From Tuctoria greenei (lineage: Eukaryota; Streptophyta; Magnoliopsida; Poales; Poaceae), in contig JAYESD010000001.1 of assembly GCA_036927565.1 (NCBI GenBank), positions 276,345,560 through 276,409,559 on the forward strand: 64,000 nt of DNA, in the 5' to 3' direction. Positions 30,424-41,791 of this stretch are shown here, piece by piece (position 1 is the stretch's first letter; each line of letters starts with the position of its first letter). Under the pieces are notes generated by a model that saw nothing but the letters and a program-made list of their open reading frames with translations, was not told the origin of the DNA and searched no databases. The translations under genes and the position numbers were made by a program.

Positions 30424-30429
30424 AATAAA
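30424..30429 (+). terminator. Poly(A) signal of Rab7 gene
   Basis: AATAAA 213 bp after the stop codon, the only perfect hexamer in the near 3' flank. Confidence 0.6.
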
Positions 30430-31438
30430 ACGAGTGTAAACTACAGCTTATTCATTATGTTTTTTATGTGGGACGGGTATGAACCTCTCTGAGTTGAAAC
30501 TACATTTGCATTGTTCTGTGCCGTTGGTGTAAAAGCTGTGCTCGCGTCAGCTGAATATTCTTTTTTTAAAAGATTGTCAACTTCTAGAAAAAAATATGTT
30601 AGAAGGTGACAATTTGTTGAGCAAAAAATGTACTAGAAGGTGATATTTTTTTTAAGAAAGGAGGGAGTACATGTCTGTGTCGTGTCAGTGATCACATCCC
30701 GACCGAAACCAAATTGAAAACACTCGAAAGGCTGCGGGGTTATCTTTTCTTTGTGCGAGGCTTTGGGATTCCCTTTTTTGGGTACTGTACAAGATTGTGA
30801 ACATGTCGGGTCGTCAGCACCGTTCATTTGCGCAGCAGAGAAAAGACAGTGTAAAGGCGAGTAAGCTTCAGTTTTTTTTTTAAAAAAAAAACGGAAAAGA
30901 CTTAGTGTGTGCATGCCCGTCAGGAATCGATCTGCAGTTCACCGAGGAGGAGGCATGATTCGGTGGTGGCGCTCGATCGGCATCTCAAAGGCGATGACCC
31001 TGACAATAAGCCGTAGAGCTCGGCATCTCTATCCCGGTCGTCGTCTACAACGAAGACACCGTTGCCGATTCCGGCGTCCTCGCTGCCCTCCGAATCCTCC
31101 TCATAGCCAGGCCGCCTGCCGTCGAACATCCTGTGCCGCTCTTGACATCGCCGTCTAAGCTCCCGCGCGGCTCTCGAGCTCGCCACGCCCAGCCACGCGC
31201 CCAACCATGGCCACCCTAGCGCGCAGCTCCACTCGCCGGCACGCGGCTTCGCTCGGCAGCACGCTCGTCGACATCTAGGCCTCAGACAACCAGCATCGGC
31301 GGAAGGAAAAAAAAAAGGAAGAAGTAGGGGTACTGAAATCATTTTCAAAAAAAAAACCATCATGTAGCAGTGAACATAATTGCTGAAATTGAGGCAAGTG
31401 GCACAAAGAGAATGAAATATCTCAACCAGTGACATATA
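30430..31438. other. Intergenic, degenerate MITE, no gene supported
   Basis: A decayed Stowaway-like copy spans about 30556-30667, ending GGAGGGAG before TA. The reverse-strand frame at 30920-31435 (171 codons) is GC-driven and has no domain I recognise. Confidence 0.45.
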
Positions 31439-31535
31439 CTCCCTTCGGATTTAAATAATTGACGTTTCGATCAACCCTAACAACTAAAAATAACTAGACA
31501 AACTGTTAAAACGTCAATTAAAACGGACGAGAGAG
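31439..31535. mobile_element. Stowaway-like MITE
   Basis: 97 bp with CTCCCTTCGGATTTAAATAA and AATTAAAACGGACGAGAGAG at its ends and TA at 31437-31438 and 31536-31537. It lies 300 bp beyond the 3' end of the FT-like gene. Confidence 0.75.
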
Positions 31536-31834
31536 TAAGATATATAAACTTTTGCAGTGGTTCACATATAATTGTGATGTTTACAAATAAACCATAAGAA
31601 ATTTACTCAATACTTTATCACCGACATGCCGGTAATTATTGTACTCTATTCCGTTTCAACATGCTAGCCTCTCAACTCTCCAGCTGGTCTCCCTCATCAT
31701 ACTTTAAGATAAAACTCTCAAATTCATCACAGATATATACGGTACATTATTAAAGTTCAATGTAGTGAACTTTATTATTTTTGTAATGTTTTTATAAAAT
31801 ATGGCCATGCATACGACGGTGATGATGGTCTCTA

Positions 31835-33074
31835 CTAGTACTCATTATCCTTGAACCTTCTTCCACCCGATCCAGCCTCCCTTTGACAGTTGAAATATGT
31901 CGCACTGGCAATGCTGAGGTGGTATTGCTGCGCAAATCTTCTGCAGTTGAAGTTGTGGCGCATCTCAGGTGCAAAAACAGTCCCCCTGCCAAGTTGCCGG
32001 AACAGCACAAATATCATCCGGTGGATGCCAGACCTTGGATCTGGCCTCTCATAAAATACAAGCTCCTGACCTGCAAGTGTACCCTTAGCATTATTTTACT
32101 TAATATGATAAGTAAGAATTTAACGTGGAGTCTGACAATGTGCCAAAACTTAAATTGAAATTTAGGTCTAAACTAGTGGCCTTTTGTTTTATTTTGCTTA
32201 ATTTGTGGGTTCGTTCTGTATCTTCATCATATAAGTTGTAAGGTGACCTAATTAAGCATTGGGTCCATGGTCCCCTGCAGATTTTTGTAGCAAGTGTATC
32301 CTAATATGCACGCACTCAGTAGGTCCGAGGAAGAGATTGTGACTATATATAGGTATTGTACTCGTACCGAAGCTGGCACTAGTCGTTTCAGGAATATCCG
32401 CCACCATCCTGCATAGGAAAGCAACTATATTATCATAGGGAATCAAAATTGAAAAAAAAAAAAACTGTCCCCTTGGGGAAGACCAACAATACAAACTAAA
32501 ATAACAAAAGAATCAGCAGATCTCATGATCATTGAGCATATTGTACATAATTTACCAGTGCAAGTACTCCCTTAGTGACGGATTGCTTGGACTTGGGGCG
32601 TCCGGATCCACCAATACCTTCTCAAGTCAAACGCAAACAAGTTAACATACATACAGCTGAGATTCACTACTTTTTGCGAAAACAGCTTTAATTAATTAGG
32701 ACCAAATGCAAAAGTTCTATATATAGGACCTTCCTATTAATTTTATTCACAATTAATACACCAGCAAAATAATCTTCCGGAAACAGCAATACTTTTATTT
32801 GTTATACAAAAATAAAACATTTGCATCCTCCTCCTATTTGCTATATATCACATATTGGTAAATTGCTGAGGTAGCTTACCAGAGTGTAGAAATTCCTCAT
32901 GTCACTGCCACCAATATCAGCTCGTGGTTTGCTCATAACTGCAGATGGTTTCAGCTCAGCCCCTGCCAGAAGCAGCCTGTTGTTGTATGTTACTCTCAGT
33001 GGGACGGTCTGTGTGAATCGATCCAACACGTCCGGTACGACATGAGCCAGAACCAAGGCCTCAGTAGTCGACAT
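31835..33074 (-). CDS. FT-like PEBP-family protein, 4 exons
   Basis: Reverse-strand exons: 33074-32880, 32617-32556, 32408-32368, 32070-31835. Sizes are 195, 62, 41 and 236 nt; the 62- and 41-nt middle exons are the FT/TFL1 hallmark. The joined frame is 177 codons plus stop. Motifs: DPDAPSPS and REYLHW, CR2-type GIHRMIFVLFRQLGR, and the C-terminal NCQREAGSGGRR. Tyr83 matches the FT-diagnostic Tyr85 (His in TFL1), so it groups with FT-like rather than repressor members. The external loop is unusual: APEMRHNF, with His138 where FT has Gln140 and Glu-Met in place of Gly-Trp, and QYH in the following segment. Relatives move from leaf to apex and act with 14-3-3 and FD bZIP proteins on flowering or bud fate. 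The loop changes leave activator versus altered function open. The ATG at 33074 is the first after the TATA box. Confidence 0.96.
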
Positions 33075-33183
33075 ATCTTGGATCAAGAGGGAAATGACCC
33101 GTTGATGATCTTGGCTGTTACTCGATACAAGTCAAACTACCTTGCTTCGGGCCTGAGGAAGCCAAAGTCTGAGGATGGACTAC

Positions 33184-33191
33184 TATTTATA
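33184..33191 (-). promoter_or_regulatory. TATA box of FT-like gene
   Basis: TATAAATA on the reverse strand, 110 bp upstream of the ATG at 33074. It predicts a start near 33155 and a 5' UTR of about 80 nt. Confidence 0.7.
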
Positions 33192-33786
33192 TCGTCTGGG
33201 CTGATGGAGGCTGTCCCATTCACCTTTTTGAAGTTGAGATACCTACGTGAACTACAGCAAATATTTGAAGTAGTAGGCATTCTTGCATTGGTTTGCCTCT
33301 TCTTAACTTTTCAAATGATTTTTGTTGTATCCAAATGCCTTTCACTTGTAAGTGAATTTCACCTGTCGAGGACTCGTGCCCTTGACTTATTGAGGGACTT
33401 ATATGATGAAATTCAGGGACCAAAATTCAGGGAGGTCCTCCTTCCGAGTTTTCAAAAAAAATAAAAAATCAGAGACGACCGAATACATGATACAGTAAAA
33501 ATATCACAACAAATAAAACACATTTCAAAGTGGTGAACTTCATTTACACGCAGACTTGCTAGAGGGACCTGGAAATATAGCATCATGTTCTCATGTTGAA
33601 ACAGGGATACTAATTAACTTTGTTTTACATCGTTGGAAAAGTGAGCTTCCTGCATGCTCCTGAAGCCATTTATTTGTTCTATGAACTGCCCTGCCTAAGC
33701 TCCTGCAGGTAGTTTCTGTCGCTGGTTTGACCCTTTTAATCTAGTGGTTCCGTTTCATTTATGTGAACTGTCTCTTCAGTTTCTTA

Positions 33787-33984
33787 AGCCATCCGTACTC
33801 TAAAGCATACTCCTTCCATCTCTAAAAATTTGTCGTTTTGTAGTTCAAAAATGAACTACAAAGCGATAAGTTTTTAGGAACGGATGGGTACTTTATATAT
33901 ACACTGTTCTTTACTACTTTTATAATATCTTCTCTAAATTTACACATATCTAATATGCTTTACAATATAACACTGCGGACAGAC
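33787..33984. mobile_element. Tourist-like MITE carrying a nested MITE
   Basis: Ends AGCCATCCGTACTCTAAAGC and TTACAATATAACACTGCGGA with TTA at 33784-33786 and 33985-33987. It is related to the MITE at 27058-27189 and contains the Stowaway copy at 33810-33888. Confidence 0.7.
33810..33888. mobile_element. Stowaway-like MITE nested in a Tourist-like MITE
   Basis: 79 bp, TA at 33808-33809 and 33889-33890. The core GTCGTTTTGTAGTTCAAAAA / TGAACTACAAAGCGATAAG is self-complementary; same family as 16109-16191. Confidence 0.8.
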
Positions 33985-34595
33985 TTAGTGCTATTTTGAG
34001 CACATATAAAGTGGAATATTTTTATCAAAGATATTACAAACAGTTGGTTCCAGTGCTGACTTGACTTCAACTTTGCCTGCAGAGAATGGTTGAGGAATAC
34101 AGCCGGGCAGGGTGCTGCCTAGCTTCAAATAACAAGTGTTCTGAACATCTGGCACGTGTCATCCCGTAACGAGACATGCGCACTGTGGCCAGTGATCTGT
34201 AGATGCTGGGATTCAGCAGATTGTGTGTGCAGCATTTCCCGGTCGTACGTTGGAAATTGACCACTACTTTAGTCCATTTCATGATAAGGATTCCAGCTAG
34301 CTAGTATCAACCTGGCAAAGTAAGATGCACTTGTTCCTTCTTCACATGGAGGGTAAAAAGATGAATATATACCTCGAGAAAAAAGGTGAATATATACCTT
34401 GCGGTTGCGAAAAAAGGTGAAGCCTCCCTTCACGAGTCGGCGTCGAGTTCAGCGCGCGGTGCACCACCGTGCCACGCTCTGGTCTCCGGCAGCAGCAGTA
34501 GGAATCCATCGTTAATCATCAGCCACCACGGCTTCGATACCCTCACTTCAATCTTTTCATACGTGAGTCCTAGTGCACTATTACCATTCGAAATA

Positions 34596-34675
34596 CTCCA
34601 TCCGTTTTTAAAAGCTTGTTGTTTTGTAGTTCATTTTTATACTACAAAGCGACAAACTTTTAAGGACGGATGAAA
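34596..34675. mobile_element. Stowaway-like MITE
   Basis: 80 bp, CTCCATCCGTTTTTAAAAGC / TTTTAAGGACGGATGAAA with TA at both borders. Same family as the copies at 16109 and 33810. Confidence 0.8.
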
Positions 34676-36590
34676 TATCATTTGTCATTTTTTTATCTGT
34701 TTACCGTGAATAGTAATTCTGATCCACCGATTCTCTGACTTGTGAGAATAAATGTCAAAACTTATATGATGCATCTGAATGCTATAGAAATTCGGTAATC
34801 TAGGTATAACTGAAGACCGAACCAAAAAGCTGATACTATGTTATTGGGTATAATAATTTTCAATTCTCATTTCCAGGTAAGGATTATAAGAGACTGAAAT
34901 TTAAAAAGACAAAAGTGTGACCAACAGTCCGGTACGATCGAACGCTCACTCCTACCTAGGATGGTAAAGGGCTAAACAAATGAACTAAAAGTGAAAAGGT
35001 CAAGCTGAATTTGGATTGGACCTAATTCTTATTCTTTTTTAGCTTAAATTTTGATAAGGGTCAAAATAATCTGTGAAAGGACCTTTTAGACCGGATCCAT
35101 TACCAGACTTGCTCCTACCCTGTAGTCCTCAGTAACTTCTTTTTTAAGCAAATAGTCCTCATTAACTTTCAAACATGGAAAGAGAGAGACATTTTTCTGG
35201 GGACCTCAAGTTAAATATGAGAAGAAAGTTCCTTTTTGTATTTCTGTTATTTTGTTTTACCTTTTTAGATGATGGGTAAAGTCTCCACCTTTCCATCAAG
35301 AAGGTTATGACCAATTTATTAGAAGCGAGTACAAAAGTAGACACTCACATTCTATTGTCTAGAACAAAGCGACGATAATTGGATGGGTAAGCACACAACG
35401 ACTGTGTACCGAACTTCGTAGGCCAATATTACGGCACGTTCATCCCTTCACATTTTTCCGTAAGTGCACTTTAGATCTAGCGCTCATGATTTACTCTGTA
35501 GAGTACATGTATTTAGCTGTAAAATTCAGTTTGAAATTCGCTCTCACTAAGAATCGAACACAACACTTAAGTATTGCTACTCAGAGTACTTAACTGCAAG
35601 AAAGTTATTTTGTTTTACTGATCGAACAACACACAGCACCTTCTGATATTTTTGCTAGCTTTCACGCACAAGTTGCGAGATATACAACAGCTGAGACCAT
35701 TTACACAACCATTCAGTCGTATATTTCCAGACCGTTGAAAATTGCCTTTCAATCTAAGATTCTTCTCTTGACCGTGCATGTGGCTGTCACACGGTGTCCT
35801 AGGGTGCTCAATTCATTATGCTTGTCTTGATATTTTGCGTCGACGGGGATGTAGAACCGACGGCGCCGCGTCCCGTGCTTTGAAAAATAAAAGCCGGCAT
35901 GCATGGCATCATCTATCTGTTGCATCCTTGACTGATCATGATGCATCTAGTAGTTTCTCGGACATGGCCCATGGGCATCGCGTGGTTCCTCTACGCTCGA
36001 TAGCGATATATGCTGGTGTTCTTCATCAATGTGTTGTTCATCGCGAATATATAAAGGCGAGCGAGCGGTGTTAATTGCTCGGGGCAGAATTAGGGCTGCG
36101 CATTGTGACTTCTAATGAATTTAGGGTCATAACAAAGAAGTTTGTGCTGGAAAAACTTTTACTGATTAATTGTACTACTCCTTCGGTTCTAAAATAAGTG
36201 ATGACTTTTAAGACAACTAGCTTAAGTTTTAAAATGGCTTCGATAGTAGTGTAAGCGTGGATAGAACTGATGTTGTAGTCTAGCATGAGCAGGTTACGTG
36301 TTAATATATAGAATAATGTTTACAAGAAAAGCGATCAATCGGATACATGCAATATGATCACATGAAATCAATTACCAAAAAACTGAGTTGATCAAAAGAA
36401 AGAAATAAACAAAACTGAAAACAAAAATATTACATGCCTACTAACAAATATTAACTACTAACTATAAAATATTCTATTCAGATTTATGAAGATGATGATC
36501 ACTCCTTCCTTAGTTGTAGATCTATTGTGCATCTCTTATTTTTGTCAACATATATTTCATACCTTCTTAACAACCTCCTTCTAATACCTC
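34676..36590. other. Intergenic, no gene seen
   Basis: AT-rich. Frames at 35749-35946 and 35778-36074 overlap on opposite strands and have no domain. A half Stowaway end (CTCCTTCGGTTCTAAAATAA) sits near 36178. Confidence 0.5.
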
Positions 36591-37030
36591 CACTACTACA
36601 AAAAGCATTTTTACAGGCGCCTCAATTTTTCAAACACAGGCGGTCCTTAAAAATATGCGACCGTGATGACGAATGATACAATAACCGCCTATGATGAAAG
36701 AACAACACATGCGGATTTTAAAAAACAACCGCCTGGGTAAATACTCGATCTTCTCAGACGGTTATTACTTAAGAACCGCCTGTAATGAAATAACATCACA
36801 GACGGATTTTAAAAACAACCGCCTAGGTAAATACTCGATCTTCTCAGACTGTTATTAATTAAGAACCGCATGTAATGTAATAAACTTCACAAGCGGTTCT
36901 TAATTAAAAACGGCTTGAGAAGATCATTTATTTTCACCGACGGTCATTGTGTAAGAACCGTATGTAGTTGTTCAATTATCACAAGTGGTTTTCATTGAAG
37001 AACAACCTGAAAAGATCATTGTTTCCACTT
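36591..37030. mobile_element. CACTA transposon end with subterminal repeats
   Basis: Begins CACTACTACAAAAAGCA, the CACTA (En/Spm) terminus, and continues with repeated inverted modules of AACCGCCTG and CAGACGGTT (about 36640-36970), as expected for subterminal transposase-binding repeats. The opposite terminus was not found, so the element is truncated, split or ends beyond later insertions. Confidence 0.75.
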
Positions 37031-37724
37031 ATTTTGTGGTCCCGGAAATGCCAGAGTGCCTTAGATCGTGAGCGTCCGTTGCAGGGATAAACAAACGCAA
37101 TGACATTGCAATTAAGAGATTTAATTGGAATACATAAACAAACGCAATGACATCGCAATTCAGAGATAATTTGCAACTCGATGAATTCCATAGATCATAC
37201 ATTGCGTGCCCTCTAAACTAAATTCGAATCTAAACTTATTCCTAAAGCTCTCATCGATCAATCTAAATTGTACCGTACTGCTTGCTCCCGAACACGTCTC
37301 TTATATTCTCCTGGATCCTGAAAATATTGATATTATTTAAATTAACAAATGTCGAAGGAGGAATGAATAACCTACATTGTTCACTAAGTCAAAGTGTCAT
37401 CTAACCTTGATAAGTAGATTATAGCAACCATTTTCAACATCGGGCGCATTTGACTGATGCAGCAAACGCATAACTTCAAGTAGTATAGTTTTGATTGTAA
37501 AACCAGTGCACCACCCCTACGAAATATAGTTTAAGCAATATAAGAAACCAGTTCAAATAAGTTCGACAACAATTAAGTATTAATTACATGAGCAAAATAG
37601 GTCTATCTTACAGTCTCTTGATAAAGAATCACGATGCAGAGTGCTCCCGAGCGATGAACATTTGGGTGGAAGAACCCACTTGGGAAGGCGCATCTTGGAG
37701 GCACCAAGGGAGCTCCCCTCAATC
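37031..37724. other. Unassigned, possible CACTA interior
   Basis: Holds a 47-bp-period direct repeat (ATAAACAAACGCAATGACA at about 37087 and 37134). A short reverse-strand open stretch near 37410-37510 has no known domain. Nothing else is supported. Confidence 0.4.
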
Positions 37725-40562
37725 TCAGCTGCTCAGGTTGAGATTGTTCCTGAAACAATTATGTTTCTGGGACGGCAGTGCTTTGGTGAAGCCATCAGCT
37801 ATTTCGTCCTTTGAGGATATAAACTTGACTTGCAAAGTTTTCCCTGCTACAATTTTTCTCACAAAATGATAATCAATTTCTATGTGCTTAGTACGTGCAT
37901 TAAACACTAGATTTGATGTCATAAAAGTTACACCAAAATTAATAGATGTACCTGCATGTTTAATGCCTAGCTCTTTGAGAATAGTTTCTATCCAAATTAC
38001 CTCCAAAGTCGCATTGGCAAGCGACTTGTATTCTACATCCGTGCTTGAACGAGACATGGTAGACTGCTTCCTGGCACTCCATGACACTAGATTTGCTCCT
38101 AAAAATATTGCAAAACCACCAGTTGATTTCCTGTCATCTGGACAACCTGTCCAGTCTGCATCTGAAAAGGAATTAATCTGTAGGGAGTTGTCTTACAAAC
38201 TTAATACCCGAATGTGCAGTTCTTTGTATGTATCTTATAATTCTTTTAACTATGTCATATGAGTTGTAGTAGGACAATGTAAAAATTGACATACTTTATT
38301 AACAGAGAAAGCAATGTCTGGCCTGGTTAGTGTAAGTTACGCCCCTGCTAAACTTCTGTAGCGTGTGGAAGCTTGGGCATCCAAAGGTTGTCCACCATGA
38401 ACTGAAAATTTCTCAGCAACAGATAATAGAGTAATAACTGATTTGCACTTTTCCATACATGTCTTCTTTATAATCTTTGTGGCATATTTCTTTTGATTCA
38501 ACAAAACTCCTTCGTTACAGTGCTTAACTTCAATCCCCAAGAAGTAGTGTAACACGCCTAGATCTTTTAATGCAAAGTCTTGTTTTAGATTATTCAACAA
38601 TGCTTCCACTGCATGATCTGAAGAGCTAGCTACAACAATATCATCAACATAAATTAGCAAGAACATAGTAACTTCACTTTTCCTGAAAATAAATAAGGAG
38701 GTGTCCCCTTTTGAAGGTACAAAACCAAGGTTGATTAGTCTCGAACTTAATTTAGAGTATCATGCTCTTGGTGCCTGTTTCAATCCATAGATCGCTTTGT
38801 TCAACTTACATACAAAATCAGGATACCTTTTATCTTCAAAACTCGGGGGTTGAGCCATGTATACTTCCTCCGCTAGCTCTCCATGTAGAAAAGCATTATG
38901 AACATCAAGTTGCCTCAAACACCATTTTTTAGAAACAACAATAGACAAGACAATTCGAATAATAGCTGCCTTAACCACTGGACTAAATGTATCTTCATAA
39001 TCAATTTCATACCTTTGCTTTAAATCCTTTTGCCACTAATCCGGTTTTATACCTGTCAATGGAACCATCAACCTTCTTCTCAATTTTATAAACCCATTTC
39101 GAGTCTATAACATTATTTATTCCTTTCCGAGGGACAAGGTGTCAAGTTTGTTTTTTATTCAACGCATGGACTTCATGCTCCATAGCTATTTTCCAGTTAT
39201 CATCCTGCAGTGCTTGTTCTAAAGTCTTTGGTTCTCCTGAAGTGGTTAGCAAGCACACAAAATCATTCCCAAAATTCTTGGGTTTAATTATATTATTTTG
39301 TAACCTGGTCCTTGGTCGGAGGTTGGTGTTGTTGTCATCTGCATTAGGCACCACTACCGAAGGCGATTCTGGATATGATCCCAATGCGCCTTGCGGTTGG
39401 CTAATGTGGTCACCTTGCCTGACCGTCTCGGGTGCTGTGTCCGCATGGGAGTGCTCCACTGTTATCTCCTGGTGGAGTGGAGCAAATCCTGGAGGAGGTG
39501 CATGTGGGTTGCGCGCGCTAGGTCCCGCCGTCATTGGTTGATGCAGCGACGCAGACACGCGCGACAGAGACCTATGCTCGAATCCTGGAGGTGGAGGGAG
39601 TACGCGCTCAGGAGTCCCGCGGGACAATACCGTGCTGTCCGCCCCTGGCACGCATGATGGAGATGTGCATACTCCTGGTGCAAAGGTAATTGCGCCCCAG
39701 ATCCGAGGCCAACGGCCGAATCTTCCTAGGAACCGACGCCAGGATCTGTTGCGGCTGCCTCTTGTGTAGCATCTGTTATTTCCTGCACAAACTGATGTTT
39801 TCCAATACCGTTTTCAACAGAGGGGTTAGTACGAAAATTATTTTGCTGAGTAACTCCATCTGAATACCCTGTAGGTAGCAAAGTTGGATGAAGGAGTAAA
39901 ATTTCGGATCTAAGTCTAGCTCCCGCTTTTGGATGTAATTTTTGAAAAGGAAAAATTGTCTCATCAAAAATCACATCCCATGAAATATAGACTCTGCCAT
40001 TAGCAATGTCTAAGCATTTATATCCCTTATGCATTGGACTATAGCCAAGAAAAGCACAGTGCTTAGAGCGGAATGCCAACTTTATGTTGATTATAGGGAC
40101 GAAGGTTAGGCCAACATTCACATCCAAAGACCCCCAGTCTTGAATAATCTGGTTTAGCTCCAAACAATTTTTCAATAGGAGTTTGATATTGGATTACCTT
40201 AGAAGGTGTTCTGTTGATGAGGTACGCAGCAGTAGAGAAGGCTTCGTCCCAAAATTTTAGTGGCGTCGATGCATGAGCGAGAAGGGTAAGGCCGGCCTCC
40301 ACAATATGTCTATGTTTCCGTTCGGCCGCCCCATTTTGCTAATGTGTATGAGGACAGGCTGCAAGGTGCATGATGCCGACTTGATGAAAAAGGAGCTAAG
40401 CTTCTGGTATTCTCCTCTCCAATCTGTCTGAACTAAGATGATCTTTTTATTAAATAATATTTCTACCATGGTCTGAAAAATATTAAACTTTTGAAAAACT
40501 TCATGCTTGTGCCGAATCAAATACACCCATGTCACTATGTAAGAAACCCAAATAGGAGACAA
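37725..40562 (-). pseudogene. Ty1-copia pol fragment, no LTRs
   Basis: Reading left from 40562: integrase core from about its middle, integrase C-terminal part (LFGAKPDYSRLGVFGC), linker, RT (QLDVHNAFLHGELAEEVYM, IYGLKQAPRA, YVDDIVVASS) and RNase H (SSTDVEYKSLANATLEVIW) to a stop at 37725. Several frameshifts and stops separate the pieces. Gag, protease, the first part of integrase and both LTRs are missing. The family differs from copia-1/2 and copia-X; motifs recall the Hopscotch/Retrofit group, which is my inference. Confidence 0.9.
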
Positions 40563-41014
40563 AAATGAGCGACATGCTCAAAGGTGAACGTCTCTGATAA
40601 GGTTAAGCGAGACGAGCCCGCTTCATCGAGGACCTGACATGACTCGGCTGAACGTTCAAGGAGACGCGTTACAATACAACACGTCTTAGTTAAATAGGTA
40701 TCCGAGACGCGCCTTCTCTCTGACGAAAGGGAGATGCGCTTCTAACAAAGTGTGTCTCCTATTAGCGAAAGAAATGAGACGTACTTTACAGAAAGCACGT
40801 CTCCTTTGTCTTCGCTTACAGGCAGACATGAACTCATCGCTGAACGATTAATTCATTCATTCACAGTTGAACACACAAAATATTCATCACACAGATGAAC
40901 ACAGATAACACATTTGTTCATTAACTAATATATTACAAAACACAAGAAAGAAGTACAAAACACAAGAAAATAAAAACAACATCAACTAAAAAACAACAAA
41001 AGAAAACTTAAATC
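40563..41014. repeat. GAGACG/CGTCTC inverted-repeat array, left part
   Basis: Between about 40590 and 40830 are several inverted modules such as GAGACGTACTTTACAGAAAG followed by CACGTCTC. A similar module lies to the right at 41400-41510. AT-rich direct repeats (GAACACACAA...GATGAACA) at about 40860-40935 recur at about 41715-41790. The layout resembles subterminal arrays of a DNA transposon, but no terminus is identified. Confidence 0.55.
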
Positions 41015-41305
41015 CTACTCCTCCCCCTCCTCCTCCTCCGGTTGTTCCGGTTGCTCCGCCGGTTGCTCCGGCTGGTCCGGCGGTGCAACCTCGCAACTGA
41101 GGTTCCTCGCCATCGCCACCACCAGGATATTGTGGCCCTCGATGCCTAGCACCTCGGACATCATCTCGAGCAACCTTTGGAACCGGTCGAACAGCCTGTT
41201 GAACAACATCTCGAGCAGCTCATTGTTGAGCCTCTCGGGGGAGCGGCAACACTGTTTCTTGCAGGGTGGCTCCCTCGGCGAGCTTCGCAGCGGAACATTG
41301 GCCAT
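41015..41305 (-). CDS. Hypothetical 96-residue protein
   Basis: The reverse-strand ATG at 41305 sits in CCACCATGGCC, an ideal plant start context. A TATA box (CATATATAAGG, 41364-41374) is about 60 bp upstream, so the 5' UTR would be about 30 nt. The protein has a basic, cysteine-containing N-terminus (PPCKKQCC), a leucine/phenylalanine-rich stretch (about 28-50) that could be an amphipathic helix or coiled coil, and an acidic tail of PEQPEQP and EEEEGEE. There is no signal peptide and no known domain. It lies between two GAGACG hairpin arrays, so it may belong to a transposon. Whether it is expressed is unknown. Confidence 0.5.
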   Translation of the reverse strand: MANVPLRSSPREPPCKKQCCRSPERLNNELLEMLFNRLFDRFQRLLEMMSEVLGIEGHNILVVAMARNLSCEVAPPDQPEQPAEQPEQPEEEEGEE

Positions 41306-41399
41306 GGTGGGTTGTCTGCGTGGAGAATACGAATGAAGATAAGAGGAGAGACGACTGATGGCGCCTTATATATGGTCTGTGTGGAGAAGCACAATATAG

Positions 41400-41791
41400 A
41401 CACACTTAGGGACGAGTGCATCTCCTATGATCGATGTCTCCCTCTCATCTGCTGAAAGGGAGACAAGCTTACATGAAAAGTGCGTCTCCGATTCCCCACA
41501 TCTCCTTTAGCTTCGTGATTTTCTCCATTTTGCTTCGGTCCGTTGTTGACATCACACATCACTGAACTTAAAGCACATTCTCTTGATAACTAAATCATTC
41601 ACTTGTCCAGAAAATAATCAAATCCTTCCTTATGATTCCTGAGGAACACGATGAACACACGACACATTCATTTATTCACACAGTGGCCAACATTTTGTAA
41701 TAAATTTATTCACACAATTGTTGAACACACAAGATAATATTCAATCACATAGATGAACAAAGATAGATTTCATTCATTAACACAATATATT
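41400..41791. repeat. GAGACG/CGTCTC inverted-repeat array, right part
   Basis: GGGAGAC...GTCTCC modules at about 41430-41510, then an AT-rich segment matching about 40860-40935. The copia-X LTR starts directly after it. Confidence 0.5.

Noticed and set aside
30920..31435. 171-codon reverse-strand frame
   Set aside because: GC-rich, no homologous motif, spans a poly-A/T stretch; no supporting signals.
33042..33464. 140-codon plus-strand frame
   Set aside because: Overlaps exon 1, TATA box and promoter of the FT-like gene on the other strand; no domain.
36591..41791. Single CACTA element spanning the CACTA end and the GAGACG arrays
   Set aside because: Subterminal motifs differ (AACCGCC versus GAGACG) and no second CACTA terminus was found, so I kept them separate.
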